Source: Sulfurovum sp. NBC37-1 (GTDB taxonomy: Bacteria > Campylobacterota > Campylobacteria > Campylobacterales > Sulfurovaceae). From it: 64,000 nt of DNA. Position 1 is the first letter of the stretch. Every line of letters starts with the position of its first letter. The position numbers and the translations under genes are program-made. Positions 25,880-34,889 of this stretch are shown here, one piece after another. The stretch spans positions 806,001 through 870,000 of the forward strand of contig NC_009663.1 in assembly GCF_000010345.1 (NCBI RefSeq), in the 5' to 3' direction. The notes below the pieces were generated by a model that worked only from the letters and a program-made list of their open reading frames with translations, did not search any database and was not told the origin of the DNA.

Positions 25880-26073
25880 GAGGTGACAACAACAAATGCC
25901 CAACTGAACAACATGATACTCTCACTTTCTCATGATATAAAAACACCTTTAACCATCATAGAAGGGTACTTGGAAGAGTTAGAGGGCGGTATAGTCACAG
26001 AAGAGCAGAAACCAGAAGTACTTGTAACACTTAAAAAAGAGACAGCATACATCAATGAGCTAAGTTCAGAATT
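25880..26073 (+). pseudogene. histidine-kinase fragment (HisKA H-box)
   Basis: An open stretch encodes QLNNMILSLSHDIKTPLTII and a following helix (EEQKPEVLVTLKKETAYINEL), the phosphoacceptor H-box of a sensor kinase. There is no upstream sensor and no ATPase domain; after about 26073 the sequence is unrelated and the frame ends at 26113. The region before it carries AGTATAGGGGC twice. Remnant of a lost two-component gene. Confidence 0.65.
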
Positions 26074-26098
26074 GTCACCTGGTACCTTTTCCAAATTA

Positions 26099-26982
26099 TT
26101 ATTCTTCATTTAGTAGAATCTCAAAAATAGGTTCTAATGCAAGTGTTAAATCAAGAAACAATAATAATCTTGTTGCATTTTCTTTAGTCCAAATGTTTTG
26201 ATTACCAGCACCATGTATTATTGCATGTCGATTAATTAATCCAAGAGGTTCATTATCTTTTCTATACTCAGAATAGTAGTTATTAGCAAAACTCAGAAAA
26301 GATCCTAAAACTATGCCAACAAGCCTCAAATCATTTTCTGTAGCCTTTTCTACATCTTCCCCTTTTTCTTTTGCAACTTCCCATGCAATATGTCCTGGCA
26401 TTACATCTCTGGGTCCGATACCAGCTTTTCTAAACATAGGTAATATAAATGTCATATATCGGCCAATTTTATCTGTTTTTAAGTATTTTCTACATAAAAA
26501 ATCCAATAATGGAAGAGTGGAAACCATACATGAGTACCAGTAACCTTTTGTATAATTATGATAAATATTGTCAATAGCATAGTGTCTATCAATAAAAATA
26601 GGATTTTTTTTCCAACTTGAAAATATTTCTCTTCTACTCCAATAAAAATTTCTAACATATATATATTTATAAATTTCTCAGCAAATTCTGCTGTTTGTTT
26701 ACGATGTAGTATATTTAACTTAAAATAAATAGGTATCCCTACAATAATTTCTTTTATAATTGCATAGTTAGACCTATCACCTTCCATGTAAACAGGGTAT
26801 GGCCATTCAAACTTAATTAGTACATCATTTAATGATGCTATAAAATTTACTTTACTTGTTCTTGTATACTTATTAAATGATTCAGTGAAAGTACTTGCAT
26901 AATCAGATGTATATTTTGATGGTTTTCTTGCAATCTTATCTTTTAGTTTTTGGAGATTAATTTTAAATTTTTCTTCTGTCAT
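26099..26982 (-). pseudogene. HEPN-like (Rx4H) gene broken by a frameshift in an A8 run
   Basis: Two overlapping frames together make one protein of about 293 residues: the first from 26982 (MTEEKFKINLQKLKDKI), the second to the stop at 26099. Joining them at the minus-strand A8 run (about 26604-26611) by one extra A gives a continuous KYFQVGKKNPIFIDRHYAID...KGYWYSCMVSTLPLLDFL. The C-terminal part contains NRHAIIHG (R-x4-H) followed by a helix-rich end, a pattern of HEPN-type RNase/abortive-infection proteins. AT-rich compared with neighbours, suggesting transfer. Confidence 0.6.
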
Positions 26983-27341
26983 TTTAATTTATTCAAACAA
27001 TTCTTTTATCAATTCTATGAACCTATCTATCAAAGGTCACTGGTTAGCCTGGAATGACCCCAAAACAATAGATACTTTTTTATTTCCCAATTAGGCCAAT
27101 TGGTCTTCACCCAATCATAGAATATCTCAATTATAGAGATTTTTCTGTTAAAACAAGATCTATGAATTATATCGAAACAGCAGAGCATTTTGCAAAAAAG
27201 GGTCTGGTGATAATGATAACCCTTCAAAAACTTCTTACTCCTGCAACTCTTCTACCCCTTGATCTACCTACGGTCGATCATTAATGATCCAAAACCAATC
27301 AGAACCATTTGTCGAAATTTGACATAGTAAAGAAAAGTTAT
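26983..27341. other. AT-rich gap, no recognisable gene
   Basis: A 65-codon minus-strand frame (27030-27227) contains FYDWVKTNWPNWEIKKY, which looks protein-like but has no start signal and no family I recognise. Probably decayed accessory DNA between the HEPN-like gene and cysS. Confidence 0.5.
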
Positions 27342-28739
27342 CTACGCTTTTTCCCAAACGGTGCCTTCGGCCGTATCCATGATGGAAATACCCATATCGA
27401 TGAGTTCGTTACGAATGGCGTCGGAAGTGGCGAAGTCTTTGGCTTTTTTGGCTTCGGTGCGCTCTTGAAGGAGTATTTCTATCTTTTCCTTGAGGGCTTC
27501 GTCTACCCCTATCTGGAAGTAGGAGAAAGGTTCTTTGCCTCCAAAGCCGAGCAGGGTGTCAATGAATTCGATGTTGGCAATGGTCTCTTTTTTGAGTGCT
27601 TTGTTTTTGGGGTCGGTATCAAGTTTTTCATTGGTCTCTGCGATCATTTCGTCGATGACAGCCAGCGCGATGGAAATGTTCAGGTCGTCACTCATGGCAT
27701 TGAGCAGTGCCTGCTTAAACGCTTTGTTGACAGTAGAAGCTTTGCCAGGAAGCACTCTTTTTTTGAGCCGGTAGAGCTTGTCGAGTCTTTTTTTGGCGGT
27801 CTGAAGGTCTTCTTCGTTGAAGTTAAAGTCATTTCTGTAGTGCACGGAGTTGAGGTAATAGCGCAGTACTTCGCCGCCATAGACTTCAAGTGCATCCTTG
27901 AGAAAAAAAGAGTTTCCAAGCGACTTGCTCATCTTTTCTCCGTTGATCTGTACAAAACCGTTGTGCATCCAGTATTTGGCAAGTTCATGGCCTGTGGCAC
28001 AGCGGCTCTGTGCCGCTTCGTTCTCATGATGGGGGAAGAGCAGGTCGGCACCGCCGCCGTGGATGTCGATGCTGTATTGACCGTTTCCTTTAAAGTATTT
28101 TTCTATCATTGCGGAACATTCGATATGCCAGCCTGGACGCCCGGAGGAGAAAGGGGCACCAAAACAGATATCTTCTTCTCCTTTACAGGCTTTCCAGAGG
28201 GCGAAATCTCTGGGGTTTCTTTTCTCGGAGTTGTGCTCGACACGGCTTTGGGTATCGTCGTCGCTTACCTTGTGTGAGATGTCACCGTAATGGCTGTCTT
28301 TGGAAGTGTCGAAGTAGACATCTCCGTTGGAGACGACATAGGCGAAATCTTTGTCGATCAGTGTCTGGATCATCTGTTCGATTGCATCAAGTGATTCGGT
28401 GGCTTTGGGCTCGATATCTGCACGCTGGACCCCAAGTTGTTCCATCTCATCAAGGTATCGTTGGATATAGTAAGAGGTGATCTCCTGCATGCTTTTACCT
28501 GTTTCTTCGACTTTTTTGATGATCTTGTCATCGATATCGGTGAAGTTCTTAGCCATGATCACTTTGTAGCCAAGCGCCTTTAGCGTACGTGAAAGCAGGT
28601 CGAAAGCCAGAGAAGATCTTGCATGTCCCAGGTGGGCATCGTCATAGACAGTGGGGCCGCAGACATAAATACTTGCTTCGCCTTCACGGATGGGCTCAAA
28701 GGTCACTTTTGTTTTCTGTACACTGTCGAATATCTGCAT
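27342..28739 (-). CDS. cysS: CysS, cysteinyl-tRNA synthetase
   Basis: 465 residues, class I synthetase: zinc/cysteine pocket Cys in YVCGPTVYD, HIGH-type HLGHARS, PGWHIECSAM, HGGGADLLFPHHENE and KMSKS. Typical length. Charges tRNA-Cys. First gene downstream of murJ on the minus strand with a 63-bp gap. Confidence 0.96.
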   Translation of the reverse strand: MQIFDSVQKTKVTFEPIREGEASIYVCGPTVYDDAHLGHARSSLAFDLLSRTLKALGYKVIMAKNFTDIDDKIIKKVEETGKSMQEITSYYIQRYLDEMEQLGVQRADIEPKATESLDAIEQMIQTLIDKDFAYVVSNGDVYFDTSKDSHYGDISHKVSDDDTQSRVEHNSEKRNPRDFALWKACKGEEDICFGAPFSSGRPGWHIECSAMIEKYFKGNGQYSIDIHGGGADLLFPHHENEAAQSRCATGHELAKYWMHNGFVQINGEKMSKSLGNSFFLKDALEVYGGEVLRYYLNSVHYRNDFNFNEEDLQTAKKRLDKLYRLKKRVLPGKASTVNKAFKQALLNAMSDDLNISIALAVIDEMIAETNEKLDTDPKNKALKKETIANIEFIDTLLGFGGKEPFSYFQIGVDEALKEKIEILLQERTEAKKAKDFATSDAIRNELIDMGISIMDTAEGTVWEKA

Positions 28740-28802
28740 CTTTTCGCCTTGGATTAAATTCCTGTGATTATAGCAAAAGATTTGGAAAATTGGGGTGAAG
28801 AT

Positions 28803-30209
28803 TTATTGTATGAACGTCACTATCCAGCTGTTTGCATAGTAAAATATAACAGTAAGCAGACCCATCATAATTAGAAAATAGAGCAGTTTTTTGTTTTGAA
28901 TGATCTCCACGAATCTTTCTGTCCCTACCTCTTTGACCGTAAAGATGAAAAGGACCCATCCCCCGATACTTCCTGCCAGTGCCAGACCTGATGCTCCGAG
29001 AGGATGCATGAGTATCAGGGAGGAAGTGACAGAGGCAATGAGTGAATAGACGGCGATTTTGGCCGCTTTTCGGTGGCGGTGAGAGGCATAGAGAAAGAGT
29101 GAAAAGAGTTTTGCCAGACCGAAAGGCAGCAGACCGATCATGTACATGCGCAGAACGTTAACAGTTTGCAGTGTTTCTGCCTGTGTAAATTTTCCTCTCT
29201 CGAAGAGCAGCCATACGATAGGTTCGGCAAGAAGCATTCCTCCCAGCATCGCTGCACCCAGAAGGAAACTCAGCAGCCAGAACGCCTGGTTGAGGTTTTT
29301 GTAAGCTTCGGTTTCATTTCCATTGTTGAGTGCTTTGGAAACGGCAGGAAAGAGTACGGTCGCTGTAGCAATGGCAATGATGGCAAGCGGAAGCTGGAAG
29401 ACCCTGTTGGCATAGAAGAGGAACGAGACGGAACCAGTCATCAGGAAAGTGGCAAGTATTGTATCAATGAATGCGGAGATCTGCGGGGTGGAGTTCCCGA
29501 GAATACCGGGCAGAAAGAGGGATTGGAAATGTTTCTTCTCCTCTTCTACATCTTTGAGGTTCCGGTATTTCCAGCCGCCTATGAGCAGTTTGTGCAGTTT
29601 GAAATTGTGCAGGGTAATGAGGTGCGCTACTACCTGCAGCGCACCTCCAATGAGTACGGCATAACTCACTGCGTAAGCGACAGTCTTTGGGTCTTCTTTC
29701 ATGTAGAGCCACAGTGCGGTGATCATAGAAATGTTCAGCAAGGCTGTAGACATGGCAGTGGTAGCGAAATGTTCTCTGTACTGAAGTAGTGTCGCCAAAA
29801 ATGTCACAATGAAAATGAGATCCAGGTACCAGAAGTTGATCGCAGTCATCGGTGCGGTTTTGGCTATCTGTTCACTGTCCCAGCCCCAGGCGAGCAGTTT
29901 GGTGATCGGTTCGGGGAAAAAGGTGATCACCAATGACACCGCCACAAGGAAGATAAGAAATCTCAGGAAGATCGCCGTAGCAAAGACCCCTTTGTGTTTG
30001 GATGCTACAAAAGAGGGCATGAAAGCCTGCGTGAAAGCACCTTCGGCAAAAATACGCCTGAAAAGATTGGGGAGCTTGAATGCCACGAAGAACATGTCAC
30101 TCCACACTGAAGCTCCCAGTGCAGAAGCCATCAGGACATCACGACCCAGCCCTGTTACACGTGAAAAAAGTATGCCGAAGCTGTTGGTAAATATGGAGCG
30201 TAATCGCAT
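28803..30209 (-). CDS. murJ: MurJ, lipid II flippase
   Basis: 468 residues, about 13-14 membrane helices of the MVF/MATE-like superfamily. The N-terminus (SRVTGLGRDVLMASALG, RRIFAEGAFTQAFMP) is the MurJ signature with the essential Arg and acidic residues. Moves lipid II across the inner membrane for peptidoglycan synthesis. Between a small lipoprotein gene and cysS. Confidence 0.93.
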   Translation of the reverse strand: MRLRSIFTNSFGILFSRVTGLGRDVLMASALGASVWSDMFFVAFKLPNLFRRIFAEGAFTQAFMPSFVASKHKGVFATAIFLRFLIFLVAVSLVITFFPEPITKLLAWGWDSEQIAKTAPMTAINFWYLDLIFIVTFLATLLQYREHFATTAMSTALLNISMITALWLYMKEDPKTVAYAVSYAVLIGGALQVVAHLITLHNFKLHKLLIGGWKYRNLKDVEEEKKHFQSLFLPGILGNSTPQISAFIDTILATFLMTGSVSFLFYANRVFQLPLAIIAIATATVLFPAVSKALNNGNETEAYKNLNQAFWLLSFLLGAAMLGGMLLAEPIVWLLFERGKFTQAETLQTVNVLRMYMIGLLPFGLAKLFSLFLYASHRHRKAAKIAVYSLIASVTSSLILMHPLGASGLALAGSIGGWVLFIFTVKEVGTERFVEIIQNKKLLYFLIMMGLLTVIFYYANSWIVTFIQ

Positions 30210-30230
30210 GCGTCTCTTTGTTTTTGGCTT

Positions 30231-30623
30231 CTACTGGCCGTATTGTGTTTTGTAATACTCGTATTCACTATTGCTAAGTGGTTTGGAACATCCCATTTTA
30301 TGGTCTCTGATAGCATTTTGGTAGGCGTATGAGAATGCGTCGGCACCCTTTGTACGGTAGGTTTCTTTGAGTTCTATGGCTGCTTTGGGTGAAGTCCAGG
30401 TGATATATCCTTTTTTACAGTCTTCTCTGGCCTGGCGATAGTCTTTGACTGTTACATCATTTTTGACAGGCACATTGCTGAATTCTGCTCCGTGAGGGAC
30501 CAGGTAGGGTTTGCCTTGGACAAATACGATATTTTTGTCATAACTCGGCTGGGGGAAACAGGTACAGCATCCTGTAAATAGCAAGCCAGAAGTACCGATA
30601 AGGAGAGGTTTTAAAAGTTTCAT
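30231..30623 (-). CDS. small lipoprotein of unknown function
   Basis: 130 residues with lipoprotein signal (lipobox LFTGC, Cys19). The mature part has NIVFVQGKPYLVPHGAEF and a C-terminal YAYQNAIRDHKMGC helix; paired cysteines near 69 and 111. No recognised family. It ends 21 bp before murJ, so the two may be cotranscribed. Confidence 0.7.
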   Translation of the reverse strand: MKLLKPLLIGTSGLLFTGCCTCFPQPSYDKNIVFVQGKPYLVPHGAEFSNVPVKNDVTVKDYRQAREDCKKGYITWTSPKAAIELKETYRTKGADAFSYAYQNAIRDHKMGCSKPLSNSEYEYYKTQYGQ

Positions 30624-30723
30624 AAGAAGCGTCCGTTTTTTAGTTTGAAAATTATAGCAGTTTTTTTGTGAAAGTCAGTAAAATAGAGGATAGGCTTAAA
30701 AATATGTCAATATGCCATATTTT

Positions 30724-30753
30724 TTGATAAATCATGAAAACAGTTGCTATACT
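30724..30753 (+). promoter_or_regulatory. sigma70-type promoter of ruvA
   Basis: TTGATA (30724-30729), 18-bp spacer, TATACT (30748-30753), 27 bp before the ruvA ATG, which is preceded by AAGGAGC. Confidence 0.6.
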
Positions 30754-30780
30754 TATGGAAATGGAGTATAAGGAGCAGAT

Positions 30781-31338
30781 ATGATCGTAGGTATGGAAGG
30801 AATAGTGGAGAGACGTGATCCCACATTCATTCATTTAAATGTGAACGGGATCATCTATGAAATACAGGTTTCCATCAATACCTCTAATGCCATACAGGAG
30901 AAGCGTGTAAAGCTTTTCATCACTCAGGTGATACGGGAAGATGCCGACCTGCTGTTCGGTTTTATGGATACCAATGAGAAGAAGATGTTCGATACGGTCC
31001 TGAAGATCAATGGCGTAGGGCCCAAAGTAGGGCTTGCCATCTGTTCGACCTTTACACCTGAGACCTTTGCCAAAGTAGTGGCTTCAAAAGATGTCAGTAT
31101 GCTCAAAAGAGTACCCGGTATCGGTCCGAAAGCGGCCAGCCGTATTCTGGTAGAGTTGGCGGACTTCATTGTGGACGGGAATGCAGCAGAGGGTAGCAGC
31201 GGTGCACTGGGTGAAGCGGTCATGGCACTTGAAAGCCTCGGGTTCAAGAAAGATGCCATCCAAAAGGCGCTTTCAGGGTGTTCCGGCGATACAAGTACTC
31301 TGGTGAAAGAGGGCTTGAAGAAGTTACAGAGACTATAA
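30781..31338 (+). CDS. ruvA: RuvA, Holliday junction branch-migration subunit
   Basis: 185 residues: OB-fold (1-62), two helix-hairpin-helix motifs ([12 protein letters not shown] and [12 protein letters not shown]) and a C-terminal RuvB-binding domain ([21 protein letters not shown]). It binds the four-way junction and loads RuvB. Expected length. Confidence 0.96.
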
Positions 31339-31394
31339 GGCTCACGGTTCTTGCACAATATCACGATAGAATGAAAAAACCAAGAGGAGTTTTT

Positions 31395-31877
31395 ATGATC
31401 AAAAAAATAACATTTGCATTGACAGCCTTGTCAGTAAGCATATCACTGTATGCAGCAGAGACACCCAAAGACAAATACGGTATGTTCCCTGAACCGGAAA
31501 GTGGATATGTCCGCTACATCGTTGAAGTACGCAAGACCAAAAATGACTACGACCATAAAGTGGAACTGTTGATCGGCAAAACAATGATGGTCGACTGCAA
31601 CCACCACTCTTTCTCCGGAAAGATCGAAAAACTTCCTCTTCAAGGGTGGGGATACAGTTATTATAAAGTAAGCGATATCAAAAGTGGCCCCACAACGATG
31701 ATGGCCTGTCAGGAGCCAAAGAAAGAGGCATTTGTTTCACTGCGCCTGCCCAGGGATATGGAGCTCGTACGGTACAACAGCCGCCTGGGAAGAGTGATCT
31801 ATGTGCCTAAAGGATTTGAGGTGCGTTACCGTGTATGGAGCGCTGAAGATAAGGTACATCAGGCAAAAAAGCATTAG
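31395..31877 (+). CDS. eco: ecotin, periplasmic serine-protease inhibitor
   Basis: 160 residues from MIKKITFALTALSVS (AGAGGAG upstream), with signal peptide ending YAAE. Mature sequence matches ecotin: FPEPESGYVRYIVEV, the disulfide pair Cys in MVDCNHHS and MACQ, and the protease-binding loop SGPTTMMACQ with Met at P1, as in E. coli ecotin; YNSRLGRVIYVPKGFEVRYRVW closes the fold. It blocks trypsin-like, chymotrypsin-like and elastase-like proteases in the periplasm. Confidence 0.92.
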   Translation: MIKKITFALTALSVSISLYAAETPKDKYGMFPEPESGYVRYIVEVRKTKNDYDHKVELLIGKTMMVDCNHHSFSGKIEKLPLQGWGYSYYKVSDIKSGPTTMMACQEPKKEAFVSLRLPRDMELVRYNSRLGRVIYVPKGFEVRYRVWSAEDKVHQAKKH

Positions 31878-31886
31878 AGGCTCCCA

Positions 31887-32462
31887 TTAGTTTGTCTCGG
31901 GGGTGTTCCAAAGCTCTTCAAGCAGATTCAAAAGCGGAAGATAGAGCATCTCCACTTCCGATATCTCGATGTGTCCCTGGTTTGGAAAAAAGAAATGGCT
32001 ATTTCTGTTACGCCTTGTCCGGATGATAATATAGATCATCTCCGAGATAAGTGCCGTTTTGTCGGAAGGAAAAGAGACCTTTTCAAATAATGTCTCTTCG
32101 GCACTTCTGAGCGCCGTACTAATGGTTCCTGTATTGATCTCTGCAATATAGCTTATTTGCAGCTCCTTCAGTGTCTGACTGAGCCAGGCATTGCTATGGG
32201 CCGTCACTTTGTTCCCGTATTCACCATGGGCTCTTTTCCTAAAAAAAGGAATGTGGTGTCTGAGCAGACAGGCTTTCAGGAGTATCTCCGCAGACAATGA
32301 AGCATTTCGCCAGAAATCTACCGCTTCGAATGCATTTGCATCAGGAATATCGGCAAGTCTGAAAATACCGTTTTTGTAGCTGAGTATCTGCTGTTTGGTA
32401 GCAAGATGAACGGCATAGGCATGATTGCCTTCATCCAGATAGCTGATATCTATACTTCTCAT
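31887..32462 (-). CDS. uncharacterised helical protein, possible HEPN domain
   Basis: 191 residues, no signal peptide, mostly helical. Residues about 48-65 (AVDFWRNASLSAEILLKACL) and the end IIIRTRRNRNSHFFF resemble HEPN proteins; RNRNSH fits R-x4-H. Convergent with the ecotin gene, 9 bp apart. No partner nucleotidyltransferase lies next to it, so a toxin role is unproven. Confidence 0.5.
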   Translation of the reverse strand: MRSIDISYLDEGNHAYAVHLATKQQILSYKNGIFRLADIPDANAFEAVDFWRNASLSAEILLKACLLRHHIPFFRKRAHGEYGNKVTAHSNAWLSQTLKELQISYIAEINTGTISTALRSAEETLFEKVSFPSDKTALISEMIYIIIRTRRNRNSHFFFPNQGHIEISEVEMLYLPLLNLLEELWNTPETN

Positions 32463-32498
32463 GCTTTTACCTGGGTGTGGAATTGTGTCTGATACAGA

Positions 32499-33197
32499 TC
32501 ACAGGGAAGATATACTTTGTCTATGCGGTTCGATCACACGACGTGCCGAGACGAATTTCTGGGCATAATATCCGTGATCTATGGGGGAGATGATGATCCC
32601 TTTCTTTCTTGAAGCGGCATGAATGAATTTTCCGTTACCAAGATAGATACCGACATGTGTTACGGGAATACCACGCTTTTTATCGGTAAGGAAGAAGAGC
32701 AGGTCACCTTTCTGCAAATCATGTATATCGACGGGTTCACCTTTTTTCGACTGTGCCCATGCCGTGCGGGGAAGGTTGACATTGTGTTTCCTGTAGAGGT
32801 ACTGTACATAGCCGGAACAGTCGAAGCCTTTGGGTGAAGTACCACCCCAGACATATTTTCCACCTTTGAAGAATTTGGCATCTTCAAGAAGCTTCTGCCT
32901 GTCGATGGCTGACATATGATATTCTTTGCCCGCTTTTTTGGCTGCGACCATTTCTCTGGCGATACGGTTGGCCCTCAGTCTTGCAGCCTCAGCCCTGTGT
33001 GCGAGATTCTCTTCACGGTGCAGCTCATCATAGATCGCCTGAAGGGAATACTCCGTCTCTTTCTGGTTGAGGCAGTCATTTTCTTTATGTTCAAGTGTTT
33101 TGCTGATGATGACATTATGATTGGTATCAGTAATAGTAAAGAGATTTGCATTGGATACACTAAAGAGAAATATAGATAATATAAATGTTTTATTCAT
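32499..33197 (-). CDS. NlpC/P60 peptidoglycan hydrolase (exported)
   Basis: 232 residues from MNKTFILSIFLFSVSNA (signal peptide); ATGs 15 and 33 bp upstream are possible. A charged helical linker (about 50-90) leads to an NlpC/P60 domain with catalytic Cys in FDCSGYVQYLY and His in VTHVGIYLGNGKFIHA. It cleaves D-gamma-glutamyl-diaminopimelate bonds in peptidoglycan stem peptides. Confidence 0.85.
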   Translation of the reverse strand: MNKTFILSIFLFSVSNANLFTITDTNHNVIISKTLEHKENDCLNQKETEYSLQAIYDELHREENLAHRAEAARLRANRIAREMVAAKKAGKEYHMSAIDRQKLLEDAKFFKGGKYVWGGTSPKGFDCSGYVQYLYRKHNVNLPRTAWAQSKKGEPVDIHDLQKGDLLFFLTDKKRGIPVTHVGIYLGNGKFIHAASRKKGIIISPIDHGYYAQKFVSARRVIEPHRQSISSL

Positions 33198-33320
33198 TCC
33201 TGTTCTCTTCATACTGCATGTTTTTATCAATACCTTTTACTCGTATATTTTACTGTTCGAATATACTTTTGATATTTAATCATATCAAAATGAACTTTAA
33301 GAGGAAATAAAATGGTTTTT

Positions 33321-33674
33321 TTAGTGATGTGTTCCACAAAAGTTCGCATCGCATCCGTGTACAACTCCGGAATCTTTGGAATTCTTGACAAAAAATTTCT
33401 TCAATCGCTTTTTATGGTTCAAGAAGAGTTTGTTTTTTAGACTGGCCATTCCCTTGGGTTTGTTCTTATGGATCTTTATCATCTTTTTTTCATTGTCAAA
33501 AAAGTAAGCCCAGTCGTCACTGTCGAGCTGCTTTGCCATATAAAAGGGGGTACCGTGACAAGGGGTACAGAGCTTTGTGACGATCCTGAATGCTCTGGTA
33601 TCGTATTTTTCGGATGCATGCGTAAGTGTTAAAGTCCCTCCGATGATCAATGTAGCTGCGATTGCTTTTTTCAT
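33321..33674 (-). CDS. small monohaem c-type cytochrome
   Basis: 117 residues from MKKAIAATLIIGG, with signal peptide ending THAS; the open frame extends 16 codons upstream but lacks signals. One haem site CTPCH (36-40), followed by GTPFYMAKQLDSDDWAYFF. The C-terminus has CDANFCGTHH, which could hold a disulfide or metal. Periplasmic electron carrier of unknown partner. Confidence 0.75.
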   Translation of the reverse strand: MKKAIAATLIIGGTLTLTHASEKYDTRAFRIVTKLCTPCHGTPFYMAKQLDSDDWAYFFDNEKKMIKIHKNKPKGMASLKNKLFLNHKKRLKKFFVKNSKDSGVVHGCDANFCGTHH

Positions 33675-33749
33675 AGGTTTTCTCTCCATTCTTTTTGGAA
33701 ATGATAATATAAACTTGTGCATTGTTTGTGTAGCAGATATAATACCGTT

Positions 33750-34889
33750 ATGAATATCATTATTATAGGGGGAGGAGCAAGTGCATTGATGCTGGCTTCT
33801 CTGCTTCCCAAAAAGTCCGCAACCATCATTGAAAAGAACGCAGCATCCGGAGCGAAGATTTTAATTTCGGGTGGAGGAAAGTGCAACATCACCAATGCAG
33901 TGATGGGTACGGACTTTTTTCTGGCAGATAAATCATTTGTCATACCTTCACTCGAAGCATTTGACGAGAAAGAACTGTTGGGATGGCTGAAGAAGCGCGG
34001 ACTTGAACCGGTGCTGAAAAAAGATAGCCAGTATTTCTGTAAAGAGTCGTCACGCGAACTCCTCTCCCTTTTGCAAAAGGAGAGTAGGAAACAGACCTTT
34101 CTTTACAATGAAACAGTTCTTTCTGTCAGCAAAAGAGAAGGGCATTTTTATGTTAAAACCAACAAAAGAACGCTCACTGCCGATGCTGTGGTGGTTGCAT
34201 CGGGTGGCCTGAGTTTTCCGAAACTTGGGGCCAGCGGTATCGGGTATGAGGTCGCCAAGCACTTTGGACACAGCATTGTCAGAACCGCTCCGGCACTGGT
34301 AGGTTTTACGGTACAGAAAGAGCAATTTTTCTTCAAAGAGCTCAGCGGTACTTCCACGGAAGTGGTCATTAATGTAAATGGTCAGACCTGCGAGGGATCC
34401 CTTCTGTTTGCCCACAAAGGCGTCAGCGGGCCGGCAGTGCTGGATGCTTCGCTGTATTGGGAAAAAGGAAAGATGGAGATAGATTTTCTACCCGGTTTTT
34501 CCTGGGAAAGCATAAGGAAAAGTCCTAAGCAGCTCTCGTCACTGCTGCCAATGCCCAAACGTGTTACTAAGGCATTTCTGCTACAATTAGAGCTTCATGA
34601 CAAAACAGGAAGCAAGATCACAGATAATGAACTGCTCATTTTAAAAGGCTTGAACCACTACATTTTTGCCCCTGCCGGGACATTCGGTTACTCCAAAGCG
34701 GAAGTGACAAAAGGCGGAGTGGATACAGCCGAGGTGGACAGGCAAACGATGATGAGCAAAAAAACAGAAGGGCTTTTTTTCACGGGGGAAGTACTGGATG
34801 TAACAGGCCGACTGGGAGGGTATAACTTCCAATGGGCATTTTCAAGCGCAGCGAACTGTGCACGATTCTTTACTGGGAGGAAAAGATGA
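33750..34889 (+). CDS. HI0933/YhiN-family flavoprotein
   Basis: 379 residues from MNIIIIGGGASALMLASL. FAD-binding GGGASA at the N-terminus, KILISGGGKCNITN (characteristic of the family), VVASGGLSFPKLGASGIGY and the C-terminal GEVLDVTGRLGGYNFQWAFSSA. An NAD(P)/FAD-dependent oxidoreductase of the HI0933-like family; substrate unknown. Its stop overlaps the next gene's start by 4 bp. Confidence 0.85.
   Translation: MNIIIIGGGASALMLASLLPKKSATIIEKNAASGAKILISGGGKCNITNAVMGTDFFLADKSFVIPSLEAFDEKELLGWLKKRGLEPVLKKDSQYFCKESSRELLSLLQKESRKQTFLYNETVLSVSKREGHFYVKTNKRTLTADAVVVASGGLSFPKLGASGIGYEVAKHFGHSIVRTAPALVGFTVQKEQFFFKELSGTSTEVVINVNGQTCEGSLLFAHKGVSGPAVLDASLYWEKGKMEIDFLPGFSWESIRKSPKQLSSLLPMPKRVTKAFLLQLELHDKTGSKITDNELLILKGLNHYIFAPAGTFGYSKAEVTKGGVDTAEVDRQTMMSKKTEGLFFTGEVLDVTGRLGGYNFQWAFSSAANCARFFTGRKR

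Noticed and set aside
27309-28277. 322-codon open frame on the plus strand
   Set aside because: Antisense to cysS, which has all synthetase motifs; the plus frame has no recognisable domain.
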